In this document: positions 35,225 to 44,046 of the stretch, in pieces
Layout of the letters: each line of letters starts with the position of its first letter
How positions within the stretch are numbered: the first letter of the stretch is position 1
Assembly: GCA_029561145.1 (NCBI GenBank)
Contig: JAKQJM010000005.1
Location: 1-62,443 of the forward strand
Origin: Pseudomonadota bacterium
GTDB taxonomy: Bacteria; Pseudomonadota; Gammaproteobacteria; Xanthomonadales; Rhodanobacteraceae
Reading direction: 5' to 3'
DNA length: 62,443 nt
Translations under genes and position numbers: made by a program
The notes under the pieces: model-generated
Databases searched by the model: none
What the model saw: the letters and a program-made list of their open reading frames with translations, nothing else
Told to the model about the DNA's origin: nothing

Positions 35225-36037
35225 TCAGCATTGCTCCAGACGGGTGGCAAGCCGAACGAAGGACTGCGCCGGGATCTGTTCGGCACGCGCGCCCGGATCG
35301 ATATCGACGGATCGAAGGTCATCCGCGCTGGCCAGGCCGTCGAGTGCGTTGGAAAGGACCTTGCGACGTTGGCCAAAGGCCGCGCGGACCAGTCGTTCGA
35401 TCATTGCCTGATGCGCCGTCGGTCGCTGATCGGCCGGCAACGGCGTCAAGCGAACCACGGCGGAGTCGACCTTGGGCGGTGGCCGGAATGCCTGCGGGGG
35501 AACAGGCAGCAGTGGCTCGACGCGGCAGGCCAGTTGCAGCATCACGCTGAGTCGCCCGTAGGTCTTGCTGCCCGGGGAGGCGGCCATGCGGTCCACCACT
35601 TCCCGTTGCAACATGAAATGCATGTCCTCGATTGCATCCAGATGGTCGATGCAATGGAACAGGATCGGTGACGAGATGTTGTAGGGCAGGTTGCCGACCA
35701 CGCGCAGCCGATCCCCATCGCCGGCCAGCTTGCCGAGATCGACATCGAGTACATCGGCATTGATGATTTCGACTTCGCCGACTCCCGCGCAGCGCGCGGC
35801 GATGCGCGGGACCAGGTCCCGATCCAGTTCGATGACGGTCATCTTGCCGCACTTGCGCAGCATCGGCAGTGTGATCGCGCCCTCGCCAGGCCCGATCTCG
35901 ATGAGGCGCTGGCCTGGCTTCGGCGCGACCGCCTGGACGATGCGCGCAATGATCTCCTCGTCGCGCAGGAAGTGCTGGCCGAAGCGCTTGCGCGTGACGT
36001 GAGGCGCGTCGGCGGATCTTTCGGAATATCGGGTCAC
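35225..36037 (-). CDS. rsmA: 16S rRNA dimethyladenosine transferase RsmA (KsgA)
   Basis: Dimethylates two adjacent adenines near the 3' end of 16S rRNA. The SAM site EIGPGEGAIT and the catalytic NLPYNISSPIL motif are present. GTG at 36037 gives 270 residues, the normal length, with KRFGQHFLRD starting near residue 16. An ATG at 36112 would add 25 residues not typical of the family; neither start has a good ribosome binding site, so the choice rests on length. Confidence 0.92.
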   Translation of the reverse strand: MTRYSERSADAPHVTRKRFGQHFLRDEEIIARIVQAVAPKPGQRLIEIGPGEGAITLPMLRKCGKMTVIELDRDLVPRIAARCAGVGEVEIINADVLDVDLGKLAGDGDRLRVVGNLPYNISSPILFHCIDHLDAIEDMHFMLQREVVDRMAASPGSKTYGRLSVMLQLACRVEPLLPVPPQAFRPPPKVDSAVVRLTPLPADQRPTAHQAMIERLVRAAFGQRRKVLSNALDGLASADDLRSVDIDPGARAEQIPAQSFVRLATRLEQC

Positions 36038-36249
36038 GGTCGGAGGACTTGCATCGGGCGCGTCAGCGAAGCGGGCTAGGGTACGCGAGAACCCGTTGTG
36101 CCGCGATTTCATGTCGAATGGAAGCCCAAGGTCGTAAGATGGGCGGCAGCTTGCGGTGGCGATTTGGGTAGCGACTCGAGTTGCCGATCGTGCACATCAC
36201 GCGCTTGCCGGCGCGCCGCAGCCCTCGGCCCGATTCGAATGGAACCTGC

Positions 36250-37140
36250 ATGCCGTTGCCGTCATTGATCCGCCTGCTGCTGCTCGGGATGATCTGGGGC
36301 GCCTCATTCCTGTTCCAGCGCATCACCGTGCCCGCCGTCGGTGCCGCGTTCACCGCGGCCATGCGCCTTGCCCTGGCGGCGATCATGCTGGTCATCCTCC
36401 TGCGCGTTCTGGGCCGCTCGCTCGACCTGCGCCGGCAATGGCGCGCCTGGCTTTGGCTCGGCACGATAAGCGCGGCCTTGCCGTTTCTCTGCTTTGCCTA
36501 TGCGGCGCGCAGCCTGCCGGCAGGTTACATGGCCGTGATCAACGCGACGGTTCCGTTGCTGACCGTGGTGATGGCCGCATTGATGCTTCGCGCTCACCCC
36601 TCGTGGTCGAAGCGGATCGGCGTCGTTGTCGGCCTGGTCGGGGTTGCCGTGCTCGCGCGCTACGGCAGTCTCGGCATGAACGCGCAGAGCCTCAGCGCGA
36701 TCGGCCTTTGCTTCATTGCATCCGCCCTGTACGCCTACAGCTCGTTGTTCATTCGCCAGCGTCATTCGAGCGTCGATCCGCTGGTCCTGGCCGGCTCCAG
36801 CCAGCTCGGTGCGGCCATCGTCATGCTGCCGCTCGGCATCCTCAACCTGCCGACGCGCCTGCCACCCGGCAGCGTGATCGCGAGCCTGCTCGTGCTCGGC
36901 CTGATCTGCACAGGCCTGGCCTACGTGCTGTATTTCCGCCTGCTCAGCGATGTCGGCAGCGAGAAAGCCGTGACCAATACCTTTCTGGTGCCGGTGTTCG
37001 CGCAGATCTGGGGGGCACTGTTCCTCGGCGAGCACCTGACCCTGGCCGGAGCGATCGGTTTCGCCCTGGTCCTGCTCGCGATCGCCCTCGTGCTCGAGAT
37101 CCGTCCCTGGCGCCGACGCGCACCGACGATATCGACCTGA
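36250..37140 (+). CDS. EamA/DMT family transporter
   Basis: A ten-helix drug/metabolite transporter of 296 residues with two EamA repeats (GMIWGASFLFQRITV opens the first; LCFIASALYAYSSLFIRQ the second). ATG 36250 begins directly at the first helix; an in-frame ATG-like start 69 bases upstream would add polar sequence. Its strand is opposite to pdxA and rsmA, which flank it. It ends three bases from the pdxA stop. Substrate unknown. Confidence 0.88.
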   Translation: MPLPSLIRLLLLGMIWGASFLFQRITVPAVGAAFTAAMRLALAAIMLVILLRVLGRSLDLRRQWRAWLWLGTISAALPFLCFAYAARSLPAGYMAVINATVPLLTVVMAALMLRAHPSWSKRIGVVVGLVGVAVLARYGSLGMNAQSLSAIGLCFIASALYAYSSLFIRQRHSSVDPLVLAGSSQLGAAIVMLPLGILNLPTRLPPGSVIASLLVLGLICTGLAYVLYFRLLSDVGSEKAVTNTFLVPVFAQIWGALFLGEHLTLAGAIGFALVLLAIALVLEIRPWRRRAPTIST

Positions 37141-37143
37141 CCG

Positions 37144-38136
37144 TCAGAGGCGGCGCCCGGCCAACTCGACGGCCAGTGCGATCGCGGCACGCAGGCTGCC
37201 GGTATCGGCCTGGCCGCTGCCGGCCAGATCGAGCGCGGTGCCGTGATCAACCGACGTGCGTACATAGGGCAGGCCGAGGGTGACGTTCACCGCGTGACCG
37301 AAACCCGCGTGCTTGAGCACCGGCAGGCCCTGGTCGTGGTACATGGCAAGAACGGCGTCGCAGTGGGCGAGTTGGCTTGGCACGAAGGCCGTGTCAGCGG
37401 GTAGCGGACCGAGCAGGTTGAGCCCGTCGCGACGCGCGTTGTTGATCGCCGGAATGATTGTCTCGATTTCCTCGCGGCCGAGATGACCGCCTTCGCCGGC
37501 GTGCGGATTGAGACCCAGCACGGCGATACGTGGCGACTCCAGTGCAAATCGTCTGCGCAGGTCACGATCCAGGATGCGCAGGGTTTTGCCGAGGCTTGCC
37601 CCGGTGATCGCGGCTGGCACGGCTGACAGCGGCAGGTGGGTTGTCGCCAGGGCCACGCGCAGGCTGCCGGCGACGAGCAGCATGACCACGCCGCAGCCGG
37701 CGCGCTCGGCCAGAAACTCGGTATGGCCCGAAAACCGGACGCCCGCATCGTTGATCACGCCCTTGTGCAGCGGTGCGGTCACGATCGCGTCGAAGTCGCC
37801 GGACTGCGCACCCTCTGCCGCGCGATCCAGCGTTTCGAGCACGTAGCGGGCGTTGCGTTGATCGAGCTGCCCGGCGATCGAGTGGTGCGGCATCGCGACG
37901 TCGATGCAGGCAAGTCGCCCGGCGCTTCGCGTTGGCGCGGTATCCGCCAGTTCGAGTTCGATGCCGATCATGCGCGCCCGCTCGCGGATGAGGCCGCGAT
38001 CGGCGATCACGACGAGATCGGCGCCGAAATCCTCGGCGGCGATCCGGGCAATCAGTTCGGGTCCGATGCCGGCGGGTTCGCCGGCAGTCAGGGCGATACG
38101 CGGGCGGCGTCGCTCAGCCGGCGTTTCCGGCGGCAC
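37144..38136 (-). CDS. pdxA: 4-hydroxythreonine-4-phosphate dehydrogenase PdxA
   Basis: Vitamin B6 biosynthesis enzyme that oxidises 4-phosphohydroxy-threonine. GTG 38136 gives 330 residues, the family length, and overlaps the surA 3' end by 23 bases; further upstream the frame is only an offset reading of surA. The substrate and metal segments GEPAGIGPEL, HKGVINDAG, FSGHTEFLAE and MYHDQGLPVLK are intact. Confidence 0.94.
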   Translation of the reverse strand: MPPETPAERRRPRIALTAGEPAGIGPELIARIAAEDFGADLVVIADRGLIRERARMIGIELELADTAPTRSAGRLACIDVAMPHHSIAGQLDQRNARYVLETLDRAAEGAQSGDFDAIVTAPLHKGVINDAGVRFSGHTEFLAERAGCGVVMLLVAGSLRVALATTHLPLSAVPAAITGASLGKTLRILDRDLRRRFALESPRIAVLGLNPHAGEGGHLGREEIETIIPAINNARRDGLNLLGPLPADTAFVPSQLAHCDAVLAMYHDQGLPVLKHAGFGHAVNVTLGLPYVRTSVDHGTALDLAGSGQADTGSLRAAIALAVELAGRRL

Positions 38137-39433
38137 CGGCGGCTCCGGGCAAGCGGATCTCGATATAGGATTCGGCACGCAACTGGCGCAGGAAGCTGCT
38201 GTATTCCTCTTCGGCCTTGCGCGTGCCCAGCGTCTGCCGGGCCTTGTCGCGCTCCGCTTCGACGGTCTTGTCGGACGTGCGCGTTTCCAGCGGTTCGATG
38301 ATGTGCCAGCCAGCGTCGCTCTTGAATGGTTCGCTGATCTGGCCGGTCGCGGTCGACGACAGCGCACGGGCCACGTCCGAGCCGTAGCCATTCTGCGCGA
38401 ACCAGCCCAGATCGCCGCCGAGGTTGGCCGTATTGGTGTCGTTCGAGTATTGCTTGGCGAGCTTGGCGAAGTCTTCCCCCGCAACGATGCGGGCACGAAG
38501 TTCGCTCACGGTCTTCTCGGCCTGCTCCAGGCTGACGACTTCGGTCGGGCGGACCAGGATATGGCGCGCATGGTACTCGGTGACGAGTTCGGTCTTGCCG
38601 GCGCGCTTCTCGATCAGCTTGATGATATGGAAACCGTTCGGGCCACGCATCGGTCGCGAGACTTCGCCAGCAGCGAGCTTGTCGGCGATCTCGGAGAATG
38701 CGGTCGGCAGTTCGTTGTAGCCGCGCCAGCCGAGGTCGCCGCCGTCGAGCGCGTTCTGCGCATCCGAATATCGGATCGCGGCTGCCGCGAAATCCATGCC
38801 GCCCTGGATCTGGCGGTCCACTTCGTCGGCCTTGGCCTGGGCCGCGGCGATCTGCTCCGAGTTGGCACCCTCCGGCAAGGTGACCTGGATATGGCCGAGA
38901 TGCAGCTCATCGCGGTTGCCGCCGCCATTCTTGAGCATCAGGTCGATCTCGGTATCGCTGACCTGGACGCGGCTCTGCACGACGCGCTGGCGCAGCGTGC
39001 GGGTCAGCGATTCCTCGCGCACATTGGTGCGGAATTGCTCCCACGACATGCCTTGGCGTTCGATTGCCTCGCGCAACTGGGGGATCTGCATGCGATTTTG
39101 CTGCGCGATCTGCTGCAGGGTCTGGTCGACTTCGGCGTCGGAGATCTTGACTCCGGTGCTGTCGGCGCGGGCAATCTGCAGCTTGGTCATGATCATGCGT
39201 TCGAGCACCTGATGCTCGAGTTCGGCACGCGGCGGCAATTGCTGGGGATTGCTCGCGTACTGGGTGACGATGGCATTCACCTGCGCGTCGAGTTCGCTGC
39301 GCAGGATCACGTCCTCGTCGAGGACGGCAACGATGCCATCGAGTTTCTCGGTCGGCATCATCTGGGCAACGGCGACCGGGGTGCCGACGACAAAAAGCAG
39401 GATCAGGGAAGCAAGCAGCTTGTTCATGCGCAT
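38114..39433 (-). CDS. surA: Periplasmic chaperone and prolyl isomerase SurA
   Basis: Chaperone for outer-membrane proteins, 439 residues. A signal peptide (ending AVAQ) precedes the N-terminal chaperone region (LDGIVAVLDEDVILRSELD) and two parvulin domains near residues 170-275 and 285-385, then a C-terminal helix. ATG 39433 has a GCGGA upstream; a second ATG two codons later is possible. SurA acts on LptD and other barrels, and lptD lies immediately upstream. Confidence 0.95.
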   Translation of the reverse strand: MRMNKLLASLILLFVVGTPVAVAQMMPTEKLDGIVAVLDEDVILRSELDAQVNAIVTQYASNPQQLPPRAELEHQVLERMIMTKLQIARADSTGVKISDAEVDQTLQQIAQQNRMQIPQLREAIERQGMSWEQFRTNVREESLTRTLRQRVVQSRVQVSDTEIDLMLKNGGGNRDELHLGHIQVTLPEGANSEQIAAAQAKADEVDRQIQGGMDFAAAAIRYSDAQNALDGGDLGWRGYNELPTAFSEIADKLAAGEVSRPMRGPNGFHIIKLIEKRAGKTELVTEYHARHILVRPTEVVSLEQAEKTVSELRARIVAGEDFAKLAKQYSNDTNTANLGGDLGWFAQNGYGSDVARALSSTATGQISEPFKSDAGWHIIEPLETRTSDKTVEAERDKARQTLGTRKAEEEYSSFLRQLRAESYIEIRLPGAAGAAGNAG

Positions 39434-39520
39434 GTAAGATTCCGCAGGAGCCGGAAGAGACAGGGCCGGATTGTAGGGTGATGCGGTCGCGGCGAGGTTA
39501 AGAAAAGGTCCGCCGATGCC

Positions 39521-39555
39521 GTCATTCCGGGGCTTCGAGCCATGCCCGGAATGAC
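39521..39555. repeat. Palindromic element between lptD and surA
   Basis: An 11-bp perfect inverted repeat GTCATTCCGGG/CCCGGAATGAC (39521-39531 and 39545-39555) with a 13-base loop lies just after the lptD stop on the minus strand. Its GTCATTCC ends resemble dispersed palindromic repeats known in many proteobacterial genomes. It may fold in mRNA and reduce read-through into surA. No second copy is evident in this window. Confidence 0.5.
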
Positions 39556-39558
39556 GCG

Positions 39559-41814
39559 CTACTGGTAGCCGAGAATAGCACGCCGGAGGAAATCGCCGGT
39601 CTTCTGGCCGATCGAGCCGACGCCCTTGAACTCGACCTCGAAATACAGCGCATTCGTCGTATCGCGCTCGATATTGTGCACGTAGCGTCGTGCCAGCAGG
39701 CGCCACGCCACGCAGCAACTGTCGTGCTCGATGCCGGCAAAGGCCTCGAGGGTCTTGCGGTCGAACATCGAGTAGTTCCAGCGCCCGACCAGGCGCCAGG
39801 ACGGATTCAGCGGGATCAGCACCGAGGCATCGGCCTGTTCGAGCAGGTCGCGACGGAACCGGTAGGACAGGTTGAACACGCCGTCGGTGCCGAAGCGGTT
39901 CTGGATGCCGACGGCGGACAGATCGGTGCGATCGCTGTTCGGATTCCACTGGTTCGAGAATGTCGCGCGCCAGCGATCGTTGATGCGCAAGTCGAGTTCG
40001 CCGACATAGGCCGAACCGGCATAGTCCGTGTTCTCACGGCCAGGCAGTTGCACGCGCTGATCGTCGAAGTAGCGAATTTCACCGAGGGTCGCGGAAATGC
40101 GCTCGTCGCCGCTGGCGTCCTCGATCAGGCGCGAGGTCAGGGCGATGGTCAGGTTGTTCGCGTCCATCTGCCGATCCGCACCGATGAACCGGTTGCTGCG
40201 GAACAACTGGCCGAAGCTGAAGGGGACTTCCTGGGTGTCGAACAGCGGCAGGTTGTCCTGGTCGCGATATGGAACGCGCAGGTAGTACAGGCGCGGCTCG
40301 AGGGTCTGCGTGTAGCCATCGCCGGCAAACGTCAGGGCGCGTTCAAAGCGCAGGCCGGCATCGACGCTGGCGATCGGCACGCCGCGATGCGGTGACTTGT
40401 CCGCGTCGCGATCGAGTTGATAGCTCGTGTAGCGGAAGCCGAGTTCAGGGCGCACGAACCAGGCCGCGGCTTCCACGGGATAGGCAAGGTACGGATAGAG
40501 GTCGAGACGCTGGCCGTCGACCGCATCGTCCTTCGAGAACGAGACGAATTCGGACCTGAGGCCGGCATCGAGATCGCCGACCAGGCTGTGATCGGCATCG
40601 AAGGTCGCGCGCGGCAGGCGCCGGTACGGTTCGACCGAGCCGGGCAGGGTCGGATCGGTGATCTGGTATTCATCGCCGCCGATGCTGGCTTTCCACCAGT
40701 TGCCCTGGCCGCGCAGATAGGCGCTTGATGGCAGCAGGGTCGTTGCGGCGATATTGAGGCTGCGCCCGAAGTCCTCGAAGTAGCGGTCATCGGAGACATG
40801 GTTGATCGTGATCGCGGCCGCCCAGTTCTCGCTGAAGCGCGTGGCGTTGTCCCAATGGACCAGGCTGCGCCGGCTGTCGGTGTCGCGGTCATTCGGCAGC
40901 CACTCGGCCTCGACCGTGCCGCGGCTCGAATCGGTCAGGTAGCGGAACTGGCCGCCGAGCATGAGTCCGCGCTGGGTCATCAGCCGCGGGGTCAGGGTCA
41001 GGTCGTAGTTCGGTGCGAGATTGAAGTAGTAGGGCGCGGCGATATCGAAGCCGCGCTCGTTGCTGTAGCCGATCTCGGGGTAAAGGAAGCCCGACTTGCG
41101 CCGATCGTCGAGTGGAAAGCTCGCATACGGAACCCAGAACACGGGCACGTCGCCGATCCGGAAGGTCACGTCGTGGGCGCGGCCGATACCGTTCGCCTGG
41201 TCGAGCTCGATGTCGGCAGCGCGGAATTCCCAGCCCGGCGAATCCAGCGCGCAGGTCGAGAATGTCGCCTGGTCGAGATTCGCATGTTCGCTGTCGACAA
41301 GGACGGCGCTGGACGCCCGGCCATTGCCCCGCGAGGACAGCAACTGGTAGCGCACGTCGCTGACCGTGGCCTGGTTGGGGTCGGTCGTGCCCTTGGCGTC
41401 GTTGGCCGACAGCAGCAGGTCGCGATCCTGGTAACGGACGTTGCCTTGCGCGGTCCACGCGGTCGACGAGCGCGCATAGGTGAAACGGTCGGCGCGGATC
41501 AGCTGATCGAGCTGCTGGATGCTTGCATCGCCCTCGAGCACGTAGTTCTCGCCGTCGCTCGAGCGCGTCTGCGAGCCCTTGATCTCGGTGTCGGCAAGCG
41601 CGCGGTCACCCGTCGTCGGCAAGCCATCGACGTGGAAATCGAGCAGGTCGTTCTTCCTGCACAGCGACCAGTCCAGTGCCGGCTTCGTGCAGATCAGCGT
41701 GCCGATCGGACACGTTGGGGATCCCTCAGCCGCCCATGCAGGTGCGCAGAGGATCAGGACGATGGCGGCGGTAATGGCGCGGCGGCGGAGGTGACACGGT
41801 GTTGGGAGCGGCAC
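39559..41814 (-). CDS. lptD: LPS assembly protein LptD
   Basis: Outer-membrane barrel that inserts LPS. GTG 41814 gives 751 residues with a signal peptide (ending APAWA); a longer frame upstream overlaps the deacetylase gene. An OstA-like jellyroll (about residues 75-210) precedes the barrel. Cysteines in the N-terminal part (PTCPIG, ICTK, SLCRKND) and the adjacent pair in DSCCVAWR near the C-terminus fit the disulfides of Escherichia coli LptD. It heads the lptD-surA-pdxA block. Confidence 0.93.
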   Translation of the reverse strand: MPLPTPCHLRRRAITAAIVLILCAPAWAAEGSPTCPIGTLICTKPALDWSLCRKNDLLDFHVDGLPTTGDRALADTEIKGSQTRSSDGENYVLEGDASIQQLDQLIRADRFTYARSSTAWTAQGNVRYQDRDLLLSANDAKGTTDPNQATVSDVRYQLLSSRGNGRASSAVLVDSEHANLDQATFSTCALDSPGWEFRAADIELDQANGIGRAHDVTFRIGDVPVFWVPYASFPLDDRRKSGFLYPEIGYSNERGFDIAAPYYFNLAPNYDLTLTPRLMTQRGLMLGGQFRYLTDSSRGTVEAEWLPNDRDTDSRRSLVHWDNATRFSENWAAAITINHVSDDRYFEDFGRSLNIAATTLLPSSAYLRGQGNWWKASIGGDEYQITDPTLPGSVEPYRRLPRATFDADHSLVGDLDAGLRSEFVSFSKDDAVDGQRLDLYPYLAYPVEAAAWFVRPELGFRYTSYQLDRDADKSPHRGVPIASVDAGLRFERALTFAGDGYTQTLEPRLYYLRVPYRDQDNLPLFDTQEVPFSFGQLFRSNRFIGADRQMDANNLTIALTSRLIEDASGDERISATLGEIRYFDDQRVQLPGRENTDYAGSAYVGELDLRINDRWRATFSNQWNPNSDRTDLSAVGIQNRFGTDGVFNLSYRFRRDLLEQADASVLIPLNPSWRLVGRWNYSMFDRKTLEAFAGIEHDSCCVAWRLLARRYVHNIERDTTNALYFEVEFKGVGSIGQKTGDFLRRAILGYQ

Positions 41815-41897
41815 GATGGTGAGTTCGCCAAGAGCTCGGGACGCGCTAGTGTAATGCCTCGCCGCCCCCGAATAGCCTGCCGGGCGGCAAACCGCAT

Positions 41898-42824
41898 TCA
41901 ATGCGCCGACAGGGCATTGACATGGGCGATTGTCGATTCATGCAGGGCGTTCAGGCTGTAGCCGCCCTCGAGGGCGGACACGAGGCGGCCTGCGGCGTGA
42001 CGTTCGGCAACGGCGACGAGCTGTCGGGTCACCCAGGCAAAATCGTCGGCATCGAGATTGAGATTGGCCAACGGATCGAGCCGATGCGCATCGAAGCCCG
42101 CCGAGACGACGACGAGTTGCGGCGCGAATTTCTCGAGCTCGGGCAGGATCCGTGTTTCGAATGCGGCACGGAATTCGGGCGATCCGGCCCCGGCCGCGAG
42201 TGGCACATGGACGAGATTGCCGAGGCCGCGCTGCGAAGGCGCGCCGCTGCCGGGATACAGCGGCGACTGATGGGTCGACGCGTACAGGACGCGAGGATCG
42301 GCCCTGAAGATATCCGCCGTTCCATTGCCGTGGTGGACATCGAAATCGATGATCGCCACGCGCTCGATACCGTGCACGGCGAGGGCATGGACGGCACCGA
42401 TCGCGACGTTGTTGAACAGGCAGAATCCCATCGCCGTGTCATGCGTGGCATGGTGGCCTGGCGGCCGCACGGCGCAGAACGCGCGACGTTGCGGCCCGGC
42501 GAACACGCCATCGATCGCGCTGCATACCGCACCCGCGGCGCGCAGCGCGGCTTCGAGCGAGTGCGATGACATCGCCGTGTCGGCATCGAGGAAGACCTGT
42601 CCCTGCGCGGGAGCCGCAGCGAATACCATGTCGAGCATGCCGGCATCGTGCACGCGGGCGAGTTGCTCGCGGGTTGCCAACGGCGCGTCGTGGCGCTCGG
42701 TGACCGCGCAACTCGGGTCATCGAGCGCTTGCAATACCGCCTTGAGCCGCGACGGCGATTCGGGGTGGCCGGGCCCGGGTTCGTGCCCGAGGCAATCCGC
42801 ATGGGTGTGGACCGAAACCTTCAT
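41898..42824 (-). CDS. Histone deacetylase family hydrolase
   Basis: A 308-residue class II-type deacetylase-family protein, as in bacterial acetylpolyamine amidohydrolases and HdaH. The zinc and catalytic motifs PPGHHATHDTAMGFC, FNNVAIGA and IIDFDVHHGNGT are intact. The substrate, whether an acetylated polyamine or protein, cannot be told from sequence. It lies 12 bases after the adenosyltransferase gene, so it may be cotranscribed. Confidence 0.9.
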   Translation of the reverse strand: MKVSVHTHADCLGHEPGPGHPESPSRLKAVLQALDDPSCAVTERHDAPLATREQLARVHDAGMLDMVFAAAPAQGQVFLDADTAMSSHSLEAALRAAGAVCSAIDGVFAGPQRRAFCAVRPPGHHATHDTAMGFCLFNNVAIGAVHALAVHGIERVAIIDFDVHHGNGTADIFRADPRVLYASTHQSPLYPGSGAPSQRGLGNLVHVPLAAGAGSPEFRAAFETRILPELEKFAPQLVVVSAGFDAHRLDPLANLNLDADDFAWVTRQLVAVAERHAAGRLVSALEGGYSLNALHESTIAHVNALSAH

Positions 42825-42836
42825 GCGGGTTTCCCG

Positions 42837-43391
42837 TCAGCGCTTGACGCGCTCGTGTTGCCAGAGCACTTCGCCTTGCGCCGACGCGCGTGCCAGCACG
42901 CGCGCGATCACGAACAGCAGGTCGGAGAGACGATTCAGGTAGCGGATTGCCTCGGCGCGCACCGTTTCCGCGCGGGCCAGCGTGATGACCTCGCGCTCGG
43001 CGCGACGGGCGATCGTGCGGGCCACGTGGCATTGCGCCGCCGCCATGCCACCGCCGGGCAGGATGAACTCCTTGAGCACCGGCAAGTCGTCGTTGAAACC
43101 GTCGAGTTCGCGCTCGAGCTGATCGATATCGCCATCGTGCACGAGGGCCATGCCCGGGATGCACAGCTCGCCGCCGAGATTGAAAAGCTCGTGCTGGATG
43201 CGGATCAGGCTGTCGCGGACCGCGTCAGGCACGTCGCAGGCGAGCACGACGCCGAGCGCGCTGTTGAGTTCGTCGACGGTACCGTAGGCGGCGACGCGCA
43301 AGGAGTCCTTGGCGACGCGCGAACCGTCACCGAGACCGGTGCTGCCGTCGTCGCCCGTGCGCGTGTAGATCTTCGAGAGTCGATTACCCAC
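42837..43391 (-). CDS. Cob(I)alamin adenosyltransferase, PduO type
   Basis: Converts cob(I)alamin to adenosylcobalamin. The 184 residues show the PduO signature KIYTRTGDDGSTGLGDG and the ATP and cobalamin segments YGTVDELNS and RRAEREVI/IRYLNRLSDLLFVIAR. GTG 43391 overlaps the end of the BtuM-like gene by eight bases. Its neighbours point to a vitamin B12 salvage role. Confidence 0.94.
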   Translation of the reverse strand: MGNRLSKIYTRTGDDGSTGLGDGSRVAKDSLRVAAYGTVDELNSALGVVLACDVPDAVRDSLIRIQHELFNLGGELCIPGMALVHDGDIDQLERELDGFNDDLPVLKEFILPGGGMAAAQCHVARTIARRAEREVITLARAETVRAEAIRYLNRLSDLLFVIARVLARASAQGEVLWQHERVKR

Positions 43392-43980
43392 GTTGTCCGT
43401 GGATCTGCGCCGGATCGGCCAGCAGGTTCAACCAGCGCGCGACGATGATGTGCGCGCCAGTGCCGATGCACAGATAGATCGCACTGGTGCGCAGGTAAGG
43501 CAGATACCAGTCGCCCATGTTCTCGATCCAGCCTGCGAGGCTCGGCGACGCCACGGCGGCGCTGGTCCAGTAGAAGCTGCCGTTGGAAATCAAGAAGCAA
43601 AGCGCTTCCGCGACCAGAAAGCTCAGCACGAGCAGGCCAAGCGTGCGCAGGCGCGGCCCGCTCGCCTGCGTACGCAGCAGGCTGCCGCCAAGCCACATCG
43701 CGGCATACGCCGCCGCCAGGAACCAGTACCCCGGCGAAACGCAATAGTGGCTCCAGAAATTCAGGCCTTGCCCGTTGATGACGAGGAAATCCAGCAGCAC
43801 CGCCAGTGCGATCAACGCGGGGAATGCCCAGCGCATCGAGCCGCGCAGGTAGAAACCGGCGGCGAAGAAGACGACCCAGGACGCATCCGGCAGGGCACTG
43901 AAGTGATTGATGCGCGTGCCCGCCATGACCAGGGCGAGGACGATGAAGATGCCGATGCGCTGCGGCTGGGTCAGTGTCAT
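43384..43980 (-). CDS. btuM: BtuM-like vitamin B12 transporter (solitary ECF S-component)
   Basis: A 198-residue protein with about six membrane helices. It matches the BtuM group, solitary S-component-like B12 importers of Gram-negative bacteria. In BtuM of Thiobacillus denitrificans, Cys80 ligates cobalt and removes cyanide. Here a cysteine also falls exactly at residue 80 in FWSHYCVSPGYW. The gene overlaps the adenosyltransferase gene, which fits import coupled to adenosylation. The identification rests on memory of the family, size, Cys80 and context, not on alignment. Confidence 0.72.
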   Translation of the reverse strand: MTLTQPQRIGIFIVLALVMAGTRINHFSALPDASWVVFFAAGFYLRGSMRWAFPALIALAVLLDFLVINGQGLNFWSHYCVSPGYWFLAAAYAAMWLGGSLLRTQASGPRLRTLGLLVLSFLVAEALCFLISNGSFYWTSAAVASPSLAGWIENMGDWYLPYLRTSAIYLCIGTGAHIIVARWLNLLADPAQIHGQRG

Positions 43981-44046
43981 GGTTCGAATTCCGGGAAAAT
44001 CGCAGCGCCTATCTTAGCCGATGCTGATGACGATGCGGATGTCCGC

